DNA from: Dicaeum eximium
Lineage: Eukaryota > Chordata > Aves > Passeriformes > Dicaeidae
Direction of reading: 5' to 3'
Length of the DNA stretch: 64,000 nt
NCBI GenBank assembly: GCA_013396995.1
Contig: VWZP01010715.1
Location: forward strand, 496,001 to 560,000
The number at the start of each line of letters is the position of its first letter. Positions within the stretch are counted from its first letter, which is position 1. A program made the position numbers and the translations under genes. Below the pieces are notes generated by a model. That model worked only from the letters and a program-made list of their open reading frames with translations. It was not told the origin of the DNA and did no database searches. Below are positions 37,332 through 50,463 of the stretch, one piece after another.

Positions 37332-40300
37332 GTAAGCAATGAAAGCATGGGAATGTTGAACTGAGGGTCAAACTAGGATTCTTCTTGTCTGATAAGAAAT
37401 GCTTGGCAAAGCATACTTCTCACACTAAAAATAGGTAGATATGAATATATCTAGTTTTAATTGCAGAAGTATTTTTTTAGCTGTTTAATAAATTAAGGAT
37501 TTAATAATTGCACATCTATCATTTTTTTTCCCAGCATCTTTTACAGTTTTCAGTGAAAACCTCAGTGGAGAACAAGGTCTTGTCCATGACCCAGAGTATA
37601 ATGCCACTGGAATGCTCCTCTCCTTGTGAATAAGGACAGTTGCCACTTGGTAAATTGGAAATATGAAACAGATGGATTAATTTATGATTTAGATTTAAAA
37701 TTACTACCTCTTTCTCAAGAATTTTTTTTGGCTGAACACGGATCTGAATGGAGCTTCCCATGCTAGAAAACACATAGGGAAATTTATGTTTGCATTGACT
37801 CCCAGTGGGATTTTGCATATGCACAGGTAATAAAATTATTAATATTTCTTGGACTGGGAGTAGAAATGTAATCTTCCATGGAGTGAAGACAGAGAATTTA
37901 GAATATATATCGAGATTTATAGTATGTTTTCATTCATCATTGCAGTGCTCTAGGGAAGCCATGGATTCACCTTAGCACTTTCCTTGGAATCCTGAAGATG
38001 GAGAATTTCATTTAAATCAGAAAATTCCTGTGATTTGTTGTCTTTGTGAACATTTCCTTTTAAAGAAAAGCAGGAAGTACAGATATCCAAAGTATATCAT
38101 TTGCAGAAGACATATTACTGTCATCTTTCAGGTGTTATAAGTTCAGAGGTGTTTTATTCAATCATGAGAAATAAGAAATGACTGTAAAGCTGAGAGAAAA
38201 GAGCCTCACACTAAAAAATTATCAGCATGCTTCTGAAAAGAGTTCTGTACCTGGTTAATGTGGAGGTGGGCTATCAAGTTTGTAATCTCCACAAGATGGC
38301 TAATATCTGCTCAAAAGGCAATGGAACATGTAGGTTGTTTCCCCTGGAGTCACTTTGTCTCTTTCCACTGACTCACTGCTGCAAAGAAATGTACCTATTC
38401 CATTCCCTCAGCTGGCTTTAAAAAATATTTTGAACAGTGTGTCAGATTAAAATGGTGCAAGTAGGCAATTTGCACTGAGGTAAACCCTTCTATTAGTCTA
38501 TTTAAGAGGAAATTATTAAAAGCTTTTCCTGGTTCTGTTTCAGATAATTAGAACAAGAAAAAGGAAGTTGGAAGAAAAAAACCCAGCCCAAACTACCAAA
38601 AGATACTAATGCTGCTACCAAATTTCAAGACTATGTCTTAAAAATTATGCACAAAAATGTGTCACAAAAAGAACACAATTTCTTTGATTTCTGTGCTGTT
38701 TCTCAATATAAATTTATGATTTACTGTCATAGTATTACCTCCTCCCTCAAGACTTTTTCTCCCACTAAAGTTTGCATAGCAATTTTTAACAGCTCTATAT
38801 TGTGTGATTGAAGTAAAATTTTCTTTTTAATTGACATAGTGAGACACGGTATTAACAGGGGACAAAATCCCAAAACCTATTTGCTAATTAAATCATAATG
38901 GATCCCATCAGGAATAATAACTTATAATGAAAAAAAGTTAACTAGTCACATAAGGACTGTGGTCAGGCACTTTTTTTTCCTGTGCATTTGTTACTAGATG
39001 GTCTGTAGGTGTGAGAGTTTCAAGGGGTCCAGCTAAGGCTTGGAGAAGAGAGCTCACCCTTTCTCATTTGACTGTGATCTCAGAACTCTCAAAGGCTTTA
39101 TGTTGGCTCGAAATCTCTCAGCACTGCTGGTTAGAGCATGTCCTGGGAGATGTTGTGTTACATAGAGATTGAACAACTGCAGGAAAGGGAGAAACAAATA
39201 AATTGAGCATTTGCATCAAGGGTAGCAAACCCCTGTGTGCCTGAGGCAAGACCAAGACAAAGAAAGAGGCAAACAGCCACCTGCTCCTTACATGGGAAAG
39301 CAGGACTGGATTGAATGAGGCAACAGAAAGGAGAAGACCCAACAGAAAGGGAAGTCAGGCAGAGAGAGCCTCCCAAGGGCTGGTGTGACCCACTCACTGG
39401 GTGCCTGTGCTGCTCTTGGGTGCACCAGCTCGCACAGGTTCATTTTGGGGGTGCAACACTGTGTTCCTCATCGCCCCAGAAGGACTCGATGGAGAAGTTC
39501 CTTTCATCTCTCTGCCACTGAGGCTGGCACAAGTCTGCAACACAGGCTTTGGATCCTGGGATCCTTCTCTTCCTCCCTCCCACTCATTGTCTATGGCATT
39601 AGTCACACCTTTTCAATAACTAACAGCAGTTTGAATACTCTGGGCTGGGAGCCACTCTGTGGATAGGTGGGAGAATTCAGCATGGGAGGACATTTTGTCC
39701 ATCATTTTTCATTAAGAATCAAGCTTTTTCAGCTAAGATACCAATTCCTATTAACAAAAAGACCCAACCCAAACCCAAACAATAAACCCACCCAAACCAC
39801 ATGAGGTGACAACTTCAACCCCAGAGTTTACCAGAGTGCTCAAGAGCCCTGGGTTCCCACACTTGCCCTTCCTTTCCTGTTTCTCTCAGAAGTGATGAAG
39901 TTTCCCTCAGCACTGATCCAGATTGAAGGTATAATTTGTCTGCTATGGTCTCCTTCACTTCATAAAGGGGGTAATGATCCAGGGAATAAAGATCTAGGTG
40001 TGACAAGTCACGTTAGTAAAGTACTAGCTGAGAAGTTCTGCTGAATGTGAAAAATCCTTGGCTCTGGTTTCATGTCCACCATGCAACATCTAGCACAACA
40101 GAATGCAAGACTAGCTGAGGGTCACAGGTGTGCTGATACAACAGCAAGCAACTTAATCTCCAACCTATTGCAAATTTATTTTTGAAAAGGCTGCTTTCAG
40201 AAGCATCACTGATAGCAGAAAATCCTCACTGGTGGGAGGAAGGAGCAGATGTTTAACCCTCTGCAAATTTCTAAAGGCTTTCTCTGTAATGGGCAGGAAT

Positions 40301-41178
40301 CAGTTAAGGAGGCTGAAGGAGAGCAAAAACATGAGTAACTGCATGGAGTTAAGGAAGGACAAAAATTAACTGTCTGGATAACCTCTGTGACAGCAAAATC
40401 TACAAGTCTATGGAGCATTTTCCTGAAGGAAATGGTGAAAACCTTTCTGATTGACACACATAAACTAAACAGAATACTTAATGTGTAATTGTAGCTGTGA
40501 TGTGCAGTACAGAAGCAATAGAAAATGGAAAGATTTTTTCCCCTCACTATTTACTTTTTCTGATTTTTTCCTTTAGACAATGAACTAAAAAAAACCCAGA
40601 GTATGCAAATAAAATCTATAAGTAAAATATTTAATTTATGCTACACTCTCTTGTTATTGCATCTTCTCATGAACTCCTAAAAGAACCATAAACTGTGTCC
40701 TGCCTATCTTATGCTGCATTCTGAATAATACGGTAGTGAGTGGTGTACCTCAATTACTACTTATGTTTTAACCTGGTGCTACAGCAAAGTTAAGACCTTG
40801 ATCAGTTTACAGATTTATATTCTGTTCCATCATAGGGTATTTATCTGAGAACATTTTTGTACCTCAAATTTCAGGTTATTCCACATGAAAATACTGTGGA
40901 AAAGGTACTCTTTGCCAGCAAAATATTTGGCAATGTTATGTAGTGGTTCAATATGTTTTTGTAGAAGGTTACCTCCATAATGTGAAACTGTGGGTTTAAT
41001 ATTTTGCTTCTTTTTAGGCAGATGACTAAGGTCTCAGATAGAATATTTTCAGGCGACAGTGTAGGAGAGAGGCTAATTAAAATGAACAATATTTTGTCAG
41101 TTGTAAAAGCCTACAATTATGTAGAGCCTTTTTCTATTTTTAAGTTACTCTCAGACATAGTGATTTTTTTGTTTATAG
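37332..41178. other. Probable intron or spacer, no recognisable element
   Basis: AT-rich. The stretch 39010-39670 is GC-richer and carries open frames on both strands without protein-like pattern. An A/C-rich tract lies at 39753-39800. No transposon is recognised. Confidence 0.5.
39753..39800. repeat. A/C-rich low-complexity tract
   Basis: About 48 bases of irregular AACCC and CCCAAA words on the + strand, similar in character to the tracts at 5024, 18903 and 59853. Confidence 0.75.
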
Positions 41179-41299
41179 TCTGAAGAACAAGATGATCTGA
41201 CACTTCCTGCACTTGCAGACATTCTGGAGCTCATACGCTGGTGTCATTCTTCCATAAAATCTGGAGAATCAGATTTAATTCTACAATGTTTTTCTAGAA
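41179..41299 (+). CDS. Candidate internal coding exon, 40 codons, unidentified protein
   Basis: A T-rich acceptor (GATTTTTTTGTTTATAG) leads into 121 bases with only one open frame, entering in phase 0 and leaving after one base of a codon at the strong donor A/GTGAGT. The translation SEEQDDLTLPALADILELIR followed by WCHSSIKSGESDLILQCFSR has a regular hydrophobic spacing that suggests amphipathic helices, as in helical-repeat proteins. That is an impression, not a domain hit. The exit phase (1) is what the next candidate at 42525 needs. Together with that exon this is the best-supported coding evidence in the window. Confidence 0.42.
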
Positions 41300-42524
41300 G
41301 TGAGTAACCACAGATTTCAAAAACTTAAAAGTTCTGTTAGGATTGTTCACTGTAGCCCAAGTTGTGCCTACACCTGGTTTCACGTCCGGTAAGGACAAAA
41401 AAAATTTTATATTATAGTCTGTTTACTGACTTTACATTATTATAGGAGAAGGCAAAAAAAAAAAAAATCCCCTATTTTATGCACCATTTTAAATATTGTT
41501 CTACCCCTTTTTAAATTCCACTCTGATGCACAGATCTTTCAGCTATTCAGGCATATGCTTGGGGGAAATAGCGAGTCCAATTTCAATAATGGTAAGAGCT
41601 CTATAAAAACCACCAGAGCAATTGTATTAGGCCCAAGCTGCTGTTTTCTCATAGTAATGATCTGGAAGTAAAATAAAACCAAACAAACCCAGACACAGAC
41701 ATTTCTTATGGTACAGTCTACTGTAGCTGTCTATTTCTACCCAGCAGACCAGCCACATATTTTATGAAGACAGTTCTTGCAAGGCCTTTTTAAAAAAAAA
41801 AAATCAGTAGTAGGGAGTGCCAACAAAACACCACGTTCTTAATAATATAATTAATTAACAAGTAAATTTCTCCTTGCAACTGAAAGACCTGTCTGATACT
41901 AAGGATTATTGAAAATCTACCTTGTGAAGCCTTTTTCATGCTGATACTTCCAGTGAAGTCATTAGCACTAAACACTCTGGCAATGTTCATCTACCATGTA
42001 AAAGTTTTTGAGCATTCAGGAATTTTTAAGGTTTTTTTTCAAAGACCAGGAATTTTTTCATGTATGGAAGCAGATGTGCCTCTGTAATATATGAGTGACA
42101 TACCTCAGAGTTCTAGAAGATGGTAATGTAATACACACATTTTTTAGACTGAAAATTTTGCAGATTAACGAGTTTTTCAGCTGAATCACAAGTTCCGTTT
42201 TCCTTGCACTAGACAGCTATTATATACTGGTGGGTGGTTGTTCTAAAGAAAACAGCTATTATTGATATTTTTTTTGTTTTAGTATGCATTGTCCTATTTA
42301 CAAAATTTTGCTTATAAAATATATTTTTTAAGTATATGTTATAGTCAGATACCACCACATTATCAGTTTTATTAGTATTCTAGGCATGATTTACATCAAA
42401 ATATTTACAGGACATTTGAGCAGCTTGAAATCCTAGTGAGATTGAACTATAAATATAAAATTATGTTGTGTATCTGTTTCTAAAATACTACTTTCTAAGA
42501 ATCAAACAATTTCTCTTATATCAG
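41300..42524. other. Probable intron
   Basis: AT-rich sequence between two phase-matched candidate exons. It contains A runs (about 41456-41467) and no recognisable transposon. Confidence 0.45.
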
Positions 42525-42586
42525 GAAGTTCAACATCCACCAGAGGAAATGACAGAGGAAATCCAGTCTCTCTGATGAGAGCTGGG
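42525..42586 (+). CDS. Candidate internal coding exon, 62 bp, unidentified protein
   Basis: The acceptor TTTCTCTTATATCAG and the donor GGG/GTAAGA are both good. Of the three frames, only the one that uses the first two bases to complete a codon is open, which is the phase left by the exon at 41179. The joined reading is …QCFSR-R-SSTSTRGNDRGNPVSLMRAG, a Ser/Arg/Asn-rich, probably flexible segment. It leaves in phase 0, matching the candidate at 47376. No function can be inferred. Confidence 0.4.
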
Positions 42587-45500
42587 GTAAGACAAGTTGT
42601 CTTAGGAAAACTGAAACTTGCAGACAGGAAAAAAGCCGTATTTATTTCAATAATATTATAAAGACACTTTACTTCTTTGAGATAACATTATGGGCTTAGA
42701 GCAGGAAAAGCCTCCTCAGTCTTCAGGAACTGACAGTCCTATCATACAGAGCTTGACCTCATTTTAATTAGATATTTCTGAGACGTGGCCACTGTGCCAG
42801 TCCGACCAGGTTTTTGCCACACACCTGAGGTTCGTTGGTGCACTGCTGTCTGTGGTGTGATGTCCCTCAGAAAAGTGTTATCCATGACAAGGGCCACAGT
42901 GAAAGGAGTGAAATGATCCCACTTACCCCACAATCCCCTTATGCTCACCTACAGTTCCGCTTTTATTCATAGTTTTAACAACCTCTGCTTCCACATCCCT
43001 TAAGGAATTCACTGATTGATAGTTGTTTTAATTTCCAGTGATGAAAATCCTCATTGATTCCCTCTGGGGAAGAAGCCTGACCACCTACAGCCAGCTTCCC
43101 AGAACTCTGCCTAGCTGGTTTTTGACTCTCTGTAAGGTGAGAGACTTCAACCTCCCCGGGCAATCTGTGCCAGTGCTTGGTCACATGCACAGTACACAAG
43201 GGTTCCTGTGTTCAAATGGCACATTCTGTGTTTCAGTTTGTGCCCATTGCCTCTGTGCCTGTCACCAGGCACCACTGACAAGTGCCTGCTATCATTCTTC
43301 CTTGTACCCTTCAGATATTCTTTCACTGATGGGTGAAATTAAGAATTAATAAGCAATCGGTGAGTAAAGATGCAAATTTTCAGGTCAGAAGTGTAATACA
43401 GAAAAACTGGGCAAAAGAACAGCTACTGGAAAAATCAGTGTCCAGCTGAGACAAAATTAGGAGATATACAGAAGTCCTGTATTCAGAAGGAAGAAGGAAC
43501 CACAGAAGCAGGAAGTAATTCTTCACTGCAGCTGCTAGACATGCACATAGGAATAAGATGCAGCAAAATGCAAACTTATTTGTCCTGTTCTGCTACTGCT
43601 GCACTAAGTATGTTGTTTCATTGCTGATGATGGTGTGAAGCAAGCATGATCAAATGCCCCAAAACAGGCAGTTAGGAAATTAAAGGAACATTGTAAGTTT
43701 AAATAAAATCAAACCTAGACTGTGGGTTCTGTAAGTCAATTGTATGGATATGAAATTTGTGAGAACATGTTTTTGAATTCTTTTAAGAAACATATATTGT
43801 AATATCTTCTGGAGGGGCTGGTTTAATTGCAGTCGAGTATCTGATGCTTCATTAGGTTAAGGTCAGTCCGCTTGAACAAGAGTGACGAGCTGTCTGGATG
43901 AGATGTGTTGTAATGCTGAGATCACTAAAAACTGCTCAACAGCCAGTACAGAAGTGGGATGACACTGTACATTAAAAGGCTATATTCTGTTTGCTTTACT
44001 GCCTTAAACCAGCTGAAGAAGGCATGAATATATGCATTATGTTTAGCTTTTTACAAGACTAAATCAGCTGTTAAACTATGATACATAATGTGATTTTCCA
44101 GTAAAAATATACTATGGTTAACTATATAAGAATGGAAATAAATCACTATGGCTTAAATTTATTCCATAAAAACACTGTTTTCTGATTCTATCAGAAAAGG
44201 AGTTCCATGCAGTCACTGTACATGAAAACTTACTTTGTGTAACATGGTTAATAAAGATCTCAGGGAAAGCTGACCTCAATGTACCCTTAGGCATGGTCAC
44301 AAAGGATACTTAAATGAGCATTTCTAGCAAAAATTACAAGCATCAGATTTAGGAAAAAATTGCCATGTGATAGCACCTAATTCTCCAAGCGTGAGCTGAA
44401 CTATAACATTTGTTTTGTAGGCATTTTCTTTGTACAAATAAGGTGAACTTCTAGCTTTATAGTCAGCCCTGTTTTGAAATTTAATACGGATTCAACACAA
44501 TTTACACATAAACCTCAGAAGAGAAGTTAACTAGAAGCAGATGTTGAGCAAGATGCCACATTTGGAGAAACCCACTTTAAACAACCACCTCACTGTAGTG
44601 ACTTGAGCCAGCTCAGTTTATGGCAAGCAGAAAGGAGCTTTTCTTAGCTGCTATAAACTGGTGCACACACTTCAGCACGTGAAACCAACACCCCCTTAAA
44701 AGGCACAGTGATTGGCTGTAGGATTTAGAGCTTTATAATTTGTATCCCGGGTGACCAACGCTGGATGATACAAAAGCAAAAGCCTGGACAATATTACGGC
44801 TTCACATGACAAGAATTGTGTTTTTGTTTTTCTTTAATCTGAATCTGAAAGATTATACCTTTGTTGTGTACATTCCAAATCAAAGTCTCTGATACTGCAA
44901 GGGAAAAAAAAAATTAAACTTGAGAGATGCTGTCAACTTCAAAGCAACACTTCATCATGAATTTTTATCTGTTATTACTACATACAAACAAATTAGCTGA
45001 GACTTCAGGAAGAAAATATTTTTCCAGATGCTTTTACTTTTTTTCTCTTTTTTCAACCACGTACCTGAGTTTGAGAGCAGATTGGATCCAATGTTATTTT
45101 TGTCTAATTTTTGTCTGGATGTGCTTTACACAATCCAGCTATCCTCTTTAGGGAGGAAAGCAGGAAAGACCAAAAGAAAGCCTGAAGTCCAGAATGGCTG
45201 TGGCAGGCTGTGGAGGGGCTGTCCAGAGCTGGAGGCCAGACAGACCCATGGCAGCTGTTTGTCTGATGCCCTCTGTGCCCCCAGATGGGGTGACTCTGTG
45301 AGAAGGGCAGTGCTGTCCCTCAGGCCCAAGGGTACAGCCATTATTGTCACTGGAGCCCCAGCGGGGGTGAATCAAGACTTTTTGACTCCAATATCAGAAC
45401 GCTTATATTATTTATTGAAATAACTCCATTGTTCAGAAGGAATTTGGGCTATTTCTGCCCAGGTACAGAGCTAGCTACTTGCTTCTTCAGGCTGCACACT

Positions 45501-47375
45501 GAAAGGTGCTAGAATGCTAGAAAATGCTTACAAAGTTAGAGCAATAACATTTCTGTATATCATAGGTTGAGAGGAAGAAAACCACATCTCCTGTATCAGG
45601 AGACAGGCAAAGGAATGCATTTTGTCCTTGAACACACACACAAAGATTTGCTTACAGAAAATCTGTGCTTAAAAGTGAGCTTTCCCATAGAAGGAAAAAC
45701 TCAGCAAGTTTGCATTCAAGAAACTCATAAAATGCCCAGGTGACACAGCCATGGCACCGAGGGACAAGCTCCCAGCACTGGCAGAGGCTGCAGCCCACCC
45801 TGGCAGAGGTGTCTGCTGGCTTCTCACATCGCTCACAGTGCTTCTGCTGCTCCCATGTGCCCTTTCTGTTACAGCCTTGCAAACCCAAACAATGGATATC
45901 AGCTCCTAACATGAAATATGGTGATTAGTTTCCAAAACCAGACACCTGAGAGTGAACATATTCTGCTTGAATCACTTCCTCTATGGTTCTTCCTTCCTCA
46001 GCTTTTCCTCTGTGGTGTGCAAGGCCAGTTGCTGCTCATCCATCAAGTGGCAAAATCACAGTACCTCTAACTATCTGAGGAAACACAATTTCTTCAGGAT
46101 GTTTTAGGATAGATGTGTTACAGGCATTTACATACTACAGAGCTTCAGGAATTATGAGAATCTGAAAGGCACTGCAGGTTCTGTTTTCCTCCCAAAAAGT
46201 TGGACTCACAGTTTCTCATAATTAGATATTTCTAAGCCAAATTGTCATGACCATGTGGCATAAATGTTGGAATTCACGGTCTTTAAGGACTGTCTGAAGA
46301 AACCAAATGGAATCTATAAAAATGCTTAAAGTGACCACTTCAAGAAATGGTGAAGCCACCACTTCCCGTCATTAACTGGTCACAGCTCAAATTAAAACAC
46401 ATTTTGCTTGTTTGTGACTTTTTAGACACACAATTGAGATTATTTTTTTACAGTGATTTGTCTTTACAGTTTATATATTACCCTTTCAAATATTGCATCT
46501 TCTACATAGGCCAGAAAAGGTAATTGATCCCTGTTTATATCACTGGTAAAAGAGCACAGGACCAAAAAGCAGTATCTTGAGGATTTTGCTAGAAAATGCC
46601 CTATTCATCAATGACTTCACACTGACTGTTTTAAGATTTCTCAGTTAGCCAATGCTTTTAGTCTCTCAAACATAGACCTTGCCAGTGCCACGTACAGCAA
46701 ATGTTTTTTTAAGTCAAATGTCTGGGTACTAAGTCAATTAACTCAGAAAAATCCAGGGTTACAATAAGAACTCAGTTACATTTTCTAGCTAATTTAAAAT
46801 GTTTCCAGAAAATATAATAAGATTTTTGGGTCAGGCAGACACAGAAACAAATATACTAACTGTTCTTGCTTAAATTTATAACCTTAAGTTCTTTGCTGAT
46901 CTCCAATTAACCACTTAACAATTCCACATAGAATCAATCCACAGCTAATAAGTACCCCTTATTATTTGCAAATATTGGAAGAACATTATTGATTTCTGAC
47001 TCTGTCAAAATTTGCCTGAATTTGTTTAAGCCAGGTTGTAGTGCTTCTCAGACATTTTGCTAAATATTAGGTGGAAGTACAAACAAAATGTTCCAAAGTT
47101 CCTTAAATGTTTGTTCACAGACTATTATTTTTCAAAGACAAACTTTCTGTTCCACTGAGATGGTGCTTTTATTATCTCTTGTTTTCAGAAACAGTAGAGG
47201 TTTTTTTTCCACTGGCTGTGTGAAGTTTGAAATATCCATGACATTTTGGCAATTCATAACAGTTTTTTTCTTTTCCTACATGTTATGGGTAAGTATTTGC
47301 TGAAACATTCATATGAATCTTTGCTGAGATTTAAGCAATGTGTCTGGCAGCACAGTGATTATTGTTACCCCATAG
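42587..47375. other. Probable intron with a promoter-like motif cluster
   Basis: No transposon recognised. Exon-like segments at 43037-43136 and 47190-47286 (+) have good splice sites and one open frame each, but their entry phases do not fit the exon at 42525. Short motifs resembling promoter elements lie at 44694-44738. Confidence 0.45.
44694..44738 (+). promoter_or_regulatory. CArG box, inverted CCAAT box and TATA-like motif
   Basis: CCTTAAAAGG (44694-44703) is a perfect CArG consensus, the binding motif of serum response factor. ATTGGCT (44711-44717) is an inverted CCAAT box (NF-Y type), and TTTATAA (44732-44738) is TATA-like. The order and spacing are those of a compact promoter, but all three motifs are short and may co-occur by chance in AT-rich DNA. 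No downstream open frame or exon start supports transcription from here. Confidence 0.22.
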
Positions 47376-47447
47376 GAGCTGACACCTGAAGCTTCAGTCT
47401 GGGGTTCTTGGGCTCTCTTTACACTCCTGCAACACCTTCCTCACAAG
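47376..47447 (+). CDS. Candidate internal coding exon, 24 codons, unidentified protein
   Basis: A good acceptor (ATTATTGTTACCCCATAG) precedes 72 open bases ending AAG before GTATGC, a good donor. The reading enters and leaves in phase 0 and gives ELTPEASVWGSWALFTLLQH then LPHK. It is directly compatible with the exit phase of the exon at 42525. The Trp/Leu-rich helix-like pattern resembles the segment at 41179, but no family is recognised. A short 3n exon of this kind can be open by chance; the paired splice sites give the main support. Confidence 0.38.
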
Positions 47448-48388
47448 GTATGCCACTTTCAATGAGAGATTTAGAGTGAAAACCACCACGGCAGATATTG
47501 GCTTAAAGGAAATTTGGGCCACAGCAAACAACATGTACAAATAATCAAGAAAAAATTTGCACAGCAATCAAGAATGGCAACCAGATAATGTAGCTTACAG
47601 CTTTGTAATTGACCCTAGTACTCTCTCCTTTGTTATTTGGAGAAGAAAGAGGAAGAGAATGAAAAAAAAGCTTGTGGGACAATAAAGAACATTTCTTTCT
47701 GATCTCATTCATAGCAGAGTATTATCATATATCCACACACATCCATCTATACCAAATTTTGAGATTTTTCATAATTAATGCGGTGTCTGAAGAAAATTCA
47801 CAAATCTATAACCCTAAAATTGAAGCTAATGTGAAGTTTTAGACAAGTAGACACTGTTTACAGAATGCACTTCAAATTAATTTATTTTGTATTTTGCTCA
47901 AATAATACTTGACACTCCCAATTTTGAGGATTACTGGCAGCAATGCCCTGAGAATGACGTGAGAGAGATAACTCTGTTCTTGCAGATTTCAGTATCATAT
48001 ACCTAACCACATGTAAAATTGTCATAGTAATTTTAATTTGTAATCTAGGTACCACTGAGTGGTTGATTAAGAAACTGTGTTTAACCCATCAGTTTTAAAG
48101 GATATATCTAACAGGAAAAACTGCTTACATATCAAATAGTGACAAACAGAAAAAAAATGTAGCTTGCTTAGTAGGAAAAAACTCTCTTTTATATTATTTT
48201 CTCCGTTTTCCAAAATCAGCACTCATCACCTACCATCTGTTCTTGCTTTCTGCGTGGATCTTCTTCATGTGATTGACGTTCTTCCCAATGGCAGAACTTT
48301 CAGTGCATGTTAAGTTACACAAGAGAACCAATTTAAGCATCTCTTGTGTATAAATTAGCTAGAGAGTCTCAGAGATATACTGCTTATC

Positions 48389-48396
48389 TGACGTCA
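48389..48396. promoter_or_regulatory. Consensus cAMP response element (TGACGTCA)
   Basis: The full 8-bp palindromic CRE, the site recognised by CREB/ATF factors, stands in CpG-poor AT-rich DNA. There is no nearby promoter evidence, so a functional role is only a possibility. Confidence 0.25.
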
Positions 48397-49168
48397 TAAT
48401 TGAGCCCAAAGCTCTACCATTGATCTTTCACAACTTGGCTGTCAAATACAGAAAAGTTAAAAGAAAGGTAAGGGAGGGAAATCTTTTCATCAGAATTATA
48501 ACTTTCTCAGCTTCTCTTAGAATTGCATTCATTTTGCAGAGAAATTGAGAGAAATTTAAATGTAACAACAGAACTCATGGTATATTTCTGACAGGAAAAA
48601 TGGGCCACTGAAGTAAATGCTAGGAAACTCTGTATGTGGAAAGGTTGGTGTGTTACCCATAGTCATCAAATGTCATTAGTATTTTCTTTTTCAATGTTTT
48701 GGTCTTGCAAACTTACAGTTGTGACAAAACTGACTCTTACTCCAAGCTTTTAGCTAAACAATTAGGAGAACACTTCTAAGTGTGTCCTTAGGCAAAAAAC
48801 ACGTGAAATTTCCCAATTTTGAAACAGGATTTGAGATATAGCCATATTAACCCTTGACTGTATTGCAGGAAGATCAGTCTGGCAAAATACTTGGAAAAAA
48901 AATTGGTGATCATATTCCTTTCTCCCCCTCCTGTCACATAATTCAATATTTTTGAATGCTTCACTGTGTCTGTTGTAAATGGTGTGCCCTCCAAATGTTT
49001 CCATAATTTAAAATTGATGCTCTTGTCAGGACTTCTGACAATACTGTGATGTTTATATTATTTCAAATGTACTGAATCAGAGGACAACCCAGTAAGAGAC
49101 CTGCTATAAAACCATTGCAGCCTAAGTTTCTTCTGAATATGTAGTATATATGAAAATAATAATAAAAA

Positions 49169-49202
49169 CATACACACACACATATGTATGTGTGTATATA
49201 TG
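49169..49202. repeat. CA/TG dinucleotide tract forming an imperfect inverted repeat
   Basis: A (CA)n run passes through CATATG into a (TG)n run, so the tract can fold on itself. Length is about 34 bases. Confidence 0.85.
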
Positions 49203-50463
49203 ATTTTTGTTGTCATGAAGAATCTTTACCCAAAGAATCAGCTAGAGAGCAAACATATGACCCTTTTTTAGTAAGTTAAAATATTAAGTGCTGAGACAGT
49301 GGTGCTAATTTTATGTAAATGTGCCTCATCTTGCAAGGTAGTAATTTTCTGTGGGGTTTGAACCTATCATGGGGCTCAGAACTGTGTGACCACTCCTGTT
49401 TTCCTACAAACTGACCTCAAATTAACAATAAAATGTACACACACAGAGGAAAACATGCACATATGAAGGCGTTGAAATCTTACAAATAAAAGAAATTTGT
49501 CACTGCAAAATACAACAGAAAATGAGATAGAAAAATTCAGAGAAAGATGTAAGATATATTAGTACTACATTGCTAATACTCTTGACATTTACCAGCAAAC
49601 TTCCAGCATTTAATTCTTCTCACCCCACACACCTATCCTCTAGGTCTGAATTTTCCCAGCACTCTATGAGTAAATGGTAGGATTCCAGAAGTGGATGACT
49701 AAGGAGTTACACATAATATATAGGGCATATCTTGAGGTAATAACCTTTACAGATCACTGCAGAATTTGTATTTTATGAATTATGGTGTCATTGACCTTAT
49801 GCATGTCATATTTAAAGTAAATCTAACATCCAGTTGTATCTTCATTTGTTGCATCCTCTTTCTATTACCTCAGGAAAAAAATCTAAGAGCTATATATCCT
49901 AGCTGTGGCTGGGTCAGATGGAGAGAGCCACCTCTGAACTCTGCTGGCTGGGTGCACCTTCTGTCCTCAGCCCTTGGGATACAGGAATCAATGCAGGACA
50001 GGCCATCTGTGTAGCAGATGAACTCTGCTGCATTGGGACAGCGTGCAGCAGAATAAAATGGAAGGAACTCCTGCTCTCAGCAGCTTTGGGCATGTACTAC
50101 CCTCTCTCCCCATTCCTCCTCAATAGTTCTGCCCACATTGCCTTTATTGGTGAATTTATGATTTAATGCAGCTGTGCTTAGTTCCCCATGTAAAAGGAAT
50201 TATCTTTTTCAGTCTTTCTGCAGGACAAATCCTAATTTTGCAAGTGTTATTAATTGATGTTTGTTTTTTATTGTGGTGACTCCAAAACCTCTGCACTAAT
50301 TTTGAGCTAAATTAATTTTAGGTAGTAGCAGATTTTTTCAGCCAGTGTTTGAATAATCTTGACACCAAAGAATGAATATTTTTTTATGTTCAAATTTATC
50401 ACCTTGACAGCAAACGACTTCAAAGTGCTCTTCAAAATATATAATAATTCTTTGATATTTTTA

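Larger units (their letters stand above)
47448..50463. other. Non-coding sequence with a consensus CRE and a CA/TG tract
   Basis: Contains TGACGTCA at 48389-48396 and an imperfectly palindromic CA/TG tract at 49169-49202. A strong acceptor at 49874 opens a 46-codon frame to a stop at 50014, with AATAAA about 40 bases later, but I could not decide whether this is an exon. Confidence 0.45.

Noticed and set aside
43037..43136. Exon-like segment with acceptor TTTTAATTTCCAG and donor AAG/GTGAGA
   Set aside because: Its single open frame needs an incoming phase that the exon at 42525 does not provide; in that phase it starts with a stop.
47190..47286. Exon-like segment with acceptor CTCTTGTTTTCAG and donor TGG/GTAAGT
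   Set aside because: Good splice signals, but the required entry phase (2) does not match the upstream candidate and the reading is dominated by Phe from T runs.
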